Part shown: positions 5,802-6,835 of the stretch, in pieces
How positions within the stretch are numbered: the stretch's first letter is position 1
Layout of the letters: each line of letters starts with the position of its first letter
Assembly: GCA_035646975.1 (NCBI GenBank)
Contig: DASROJ010000350.1
Span: 1 to 6,835 of the forward strand
Length of the DNA stretch: 6,835 nt
Source: DASROJ01 sp035646975
GTDB taxonomy: Bacteria > Acidobacteriota > Polarisedimenticolia > JACPZX01 > DASXTC01
Direction: 5' to 3'
The notes under the pieces: generated by a model
Database searches by the model: none
What the model saw: only the letters and a program-made list of their open reading frames with translations
Told to the model about the DNA's origin: nothing
Translations under genes and position numbers: made by a program

Positions 5802-6290
5802 GTGGACAGCAAAGAGCTCAAGGAATTGATGGAATACATTTCGCAGTCGAACTTCGTCGAGTTCGAGATCGAGCTGGAAGATTTCAAGCTCAAGCTCGTC
5901 AAGGACTCCGGACGGCTGCGCGACGGGTCCCACAACCACAACGCGGGCGGAGGCCTTATGCCGCAGCCCGTTCAGCCGGCCGCCGGTTATGCAGCGCCGC
6001 CATCCGTCGCGGCGGCGGCGCCGGCCGCGGCGCCCGCCGCGGATATCTACCAGGTCACCTCACCCATGGTGGGCACCTTCTACCGCACCCCGAATCCGAG
6101 CGCGGCGCCCTTTGTCCAGGTCGGCGACATCGTGAAGAAGGGACAGGCGCTCTGCATCATCGAAGCGATGAAGCTCATGAACGAGATCGAATCGGAAGTC
6201 GCCGGCGAGGTGGTCGACATCCCCGTGAGCAACGGCCAGCCCGTCGAGTACGGCGAAGTGCTTTTCCGCATCCGGGTCATTTCCTCCTGA
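5802..6290 (+). CDS. accB: Biotin carboxyl carrier protein of acetyl-CoA carboxylase
   Basis: AccB carries the biotin that AccC carboxylates and that AccAD then uses to make malonyl-CoA, the first committed step of fatty-acid synthesis. Residues 1-38 hold the conserved helical N-terminal region (KELKELMEYI, then FEIELEDFKLKLVK). Residues 48-80 are the Pro/Ala-rich swinging linker. Residues 82-162 form the biotinyl domain: SPMVGTFY at its start and the EAMKLMNEIE motif, in which K124 is the biotinylated lysine. At 162 residues it is close to the Escherichia coli protein (156 residues, with the biotin lysine near 122). The GTG start is 3 bases after the peptidase stop, with GGAG inside the preceding gene, so translation is probably coupled. 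The next gene, accC, begins 1 base after the stop. Confidence 0.97.
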   Translation: MDSKELKELMEYISQSNFVEFEIELEDFKLKLVKDSGRLRDGSHNHNAGGGLMPQPVQPAAGYAAPPSVAAAAPAAAPAADIYQVTSPMVGTFYRTPNPSAAPFVQVGDIVKKGQALCIIEAMKLMNEIESEVAGEVVDIPVSNGQPVEYGEVLFRIRVISS

Positions 6291-6291
6291 C

Positions 6292-6835
6292 ATGTTCAAG
6301 AAGATACTGATTGCCAACAGGGGCGAGATCGCCCTGCGCATCATCTGGGCGTGTCGCGAGCTGGGCATCAGGACGGTCGCGGTCCACTCCGAGGCCGACA
6401 AGGACTCGCTCCACGTGAAGTTTGCCGACGAGGATGTCTGCATCGGCCCGGCCCGGAGCCGCGAGTCCTACCTCAACATCGGCGCCGTGATCGCCGCGGC
6501 CGAGATCACCGACGCCGAAGCCATACATCCCGGATACGGGTTCCTGGCCGAGTCGGCGGCGTTCGCCGAAGTGTGCAAGGCATGCAAGATAACCTTCATC
6601 GGACCCAAGCCGGCCGTCATCGCCCTGATGGGTGAGAAATCCAAGGCCCGCGAGACGGTGTCGAAGGCCGGCGTGCCGATCCTGCCCGGCAGCGGAGGGA
6701 CCCTCGCTGACGAGACCGAAGCGGCCAGGCTCGCCAGACAGATCGGCTATCCGGTGATCGTGAAGGCGGCAGCGGGCGGCGGCGGCAAGGGGATGCGTAT
6801 CGCCAACGACGAAGACGAGCTGATGCGCGCGTTCC
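6292..6835 (+). CDS. accC: Biotin carboxylase subunit of acetyl-CoA carboxylase (5' part, cut by window end)
   Basis: AccC uses ATP and bicarbonate to carboxylate the biotin on AccB. Only the first 181 codons, about 40% of a normal 450-residue protein, are in the window; the reading frame is still open at the edge. The start MFKKILIANRGEIALRI is the classical biotin-carboxylase N-terminal motif. The N-terminal domain includes EAIHPGYGFLAES. The ATP-grasp domain begins with K116 (MGEK) and the glycine-rich loop, K158 followed by AAAGGGGKGM; these match Escherichia coli ATP-binding lysines K116 and K159 in position. The ATG is 1 base after the accB stop, and no Shine-Dalgarno sequence precedes it; the upstream bases are instead pyrimidine-rich (TTTCCTCC). 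Translation therefore probably depends on ribosomes finishing accB. Because lysines 116 and 158 both fall where expected, the gene is most likely intact up to the edge. Pyruvate or propionyl-CoA carboxylase subunits share this N-terminus, but the accB neighbour favours AccC. Confidence 0.95.
   Translation, partial: MFKKILIANRGEIALRIIWACRELGIRTVAVHSEADKDSLHVKFADEDVCIGPARSRESYLNIGAVIAAAEITDAEAIHPGYGFLAESAAFAEVCKACKITFIGPKPAVIALMGEKSKARETVSKAGVPILPGSGGTLADETEAARLARQIGYPVIVKAAAGGGGKGMRIANDEDELMRAF

Noticed and set aside
5307..5939. Long open frame on the minus strand opposite the peptidase and accB (210 codons)
   Set aside because: It lies antisense to two clearly conserved genes, shows no recognisable motif, and is expected by chance in GC-rich DNA.
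6003..6040. GC-rich partly palindromic stretch in accB as a regulatory structure
   Set aside because: It simply encodes the Ala/Pro-rich linker expected in AccB, and GCC/GCG Ala codons create self-complementarity by chance.
5795..6310. Plus-strand open frame of 171 codons overlapping accB
   Set aside because: It is a shifted reading of accB without motifs. The accB frame carries the biotin site.

Overview
This GC-rich, gene-dense window has every supported gene on the + strand, in two functional blocks. The product set is an envelope-spanning type IV pilus secretin with its periplasmic partner, plus bacterial acetyl-CoA carboxylase subunits. That points to a Gram-negative (diderm) bacterium. 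As I recall it, this broad order (pilP-pilQ, then an M24 aminopeptidase, then accB-accC) resembles the former Deltaproteobacteria (Desulfobacterota/Geobacter-like genomes) and some other high-GC diderm phyla such as Acidobacteriota. I cannot fix the taxon from the sequence alone.

Block 1 (5-3764) is the end of a type IV pilus alignment/secretin operon. It holds pilP, then pilQ with an ATGA overlap and a strong Shine-Dalgarno sequence. Next is an unrecognised small lipoprotein whose Shine-Dalgarno sequence overlaps the pilQ stop codon. A clear intrinsic terminator closes the block. PilP and PilQ would link the inner-membrane PilMNO platform to the outer-membrane pore. The lipoprotein is placed to be a co-expressed envelope accessory protein.

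Block 2 (about 3767-6835, running off the window) starts after a 160-base intergenic region that holds the terminator and a weak candidate promoter. It encodes a cytoplasmic TPR protein, an M24 Xaa-Pro aminopeptidase (TTG start), the biotin carboxyl carrier protein AccB (GTG start) and the first 181 codons of the biotin carboxylase AccC. AccB and AccC together carry out the first half-reaction of acetyl-CoA carboxylase, which commits acetyl-CoA to fatty-acid synthesis. The tight spacing (23, 3 and 1 bases) suggests one transcript.

Most of the window is conserved housekeeping and pilus sequence. I see no mobile element, CRISPR array, RNA gene or defence system. The points most worth a second look are the undescribed lipoprotein after pilQ, an apparent swap of lipid anchoring (PilP lacks a lipobox while PilQ has a lipobox-like Cys), a Cys pair in PilP, and the absence of efp between the peptidase and accB.
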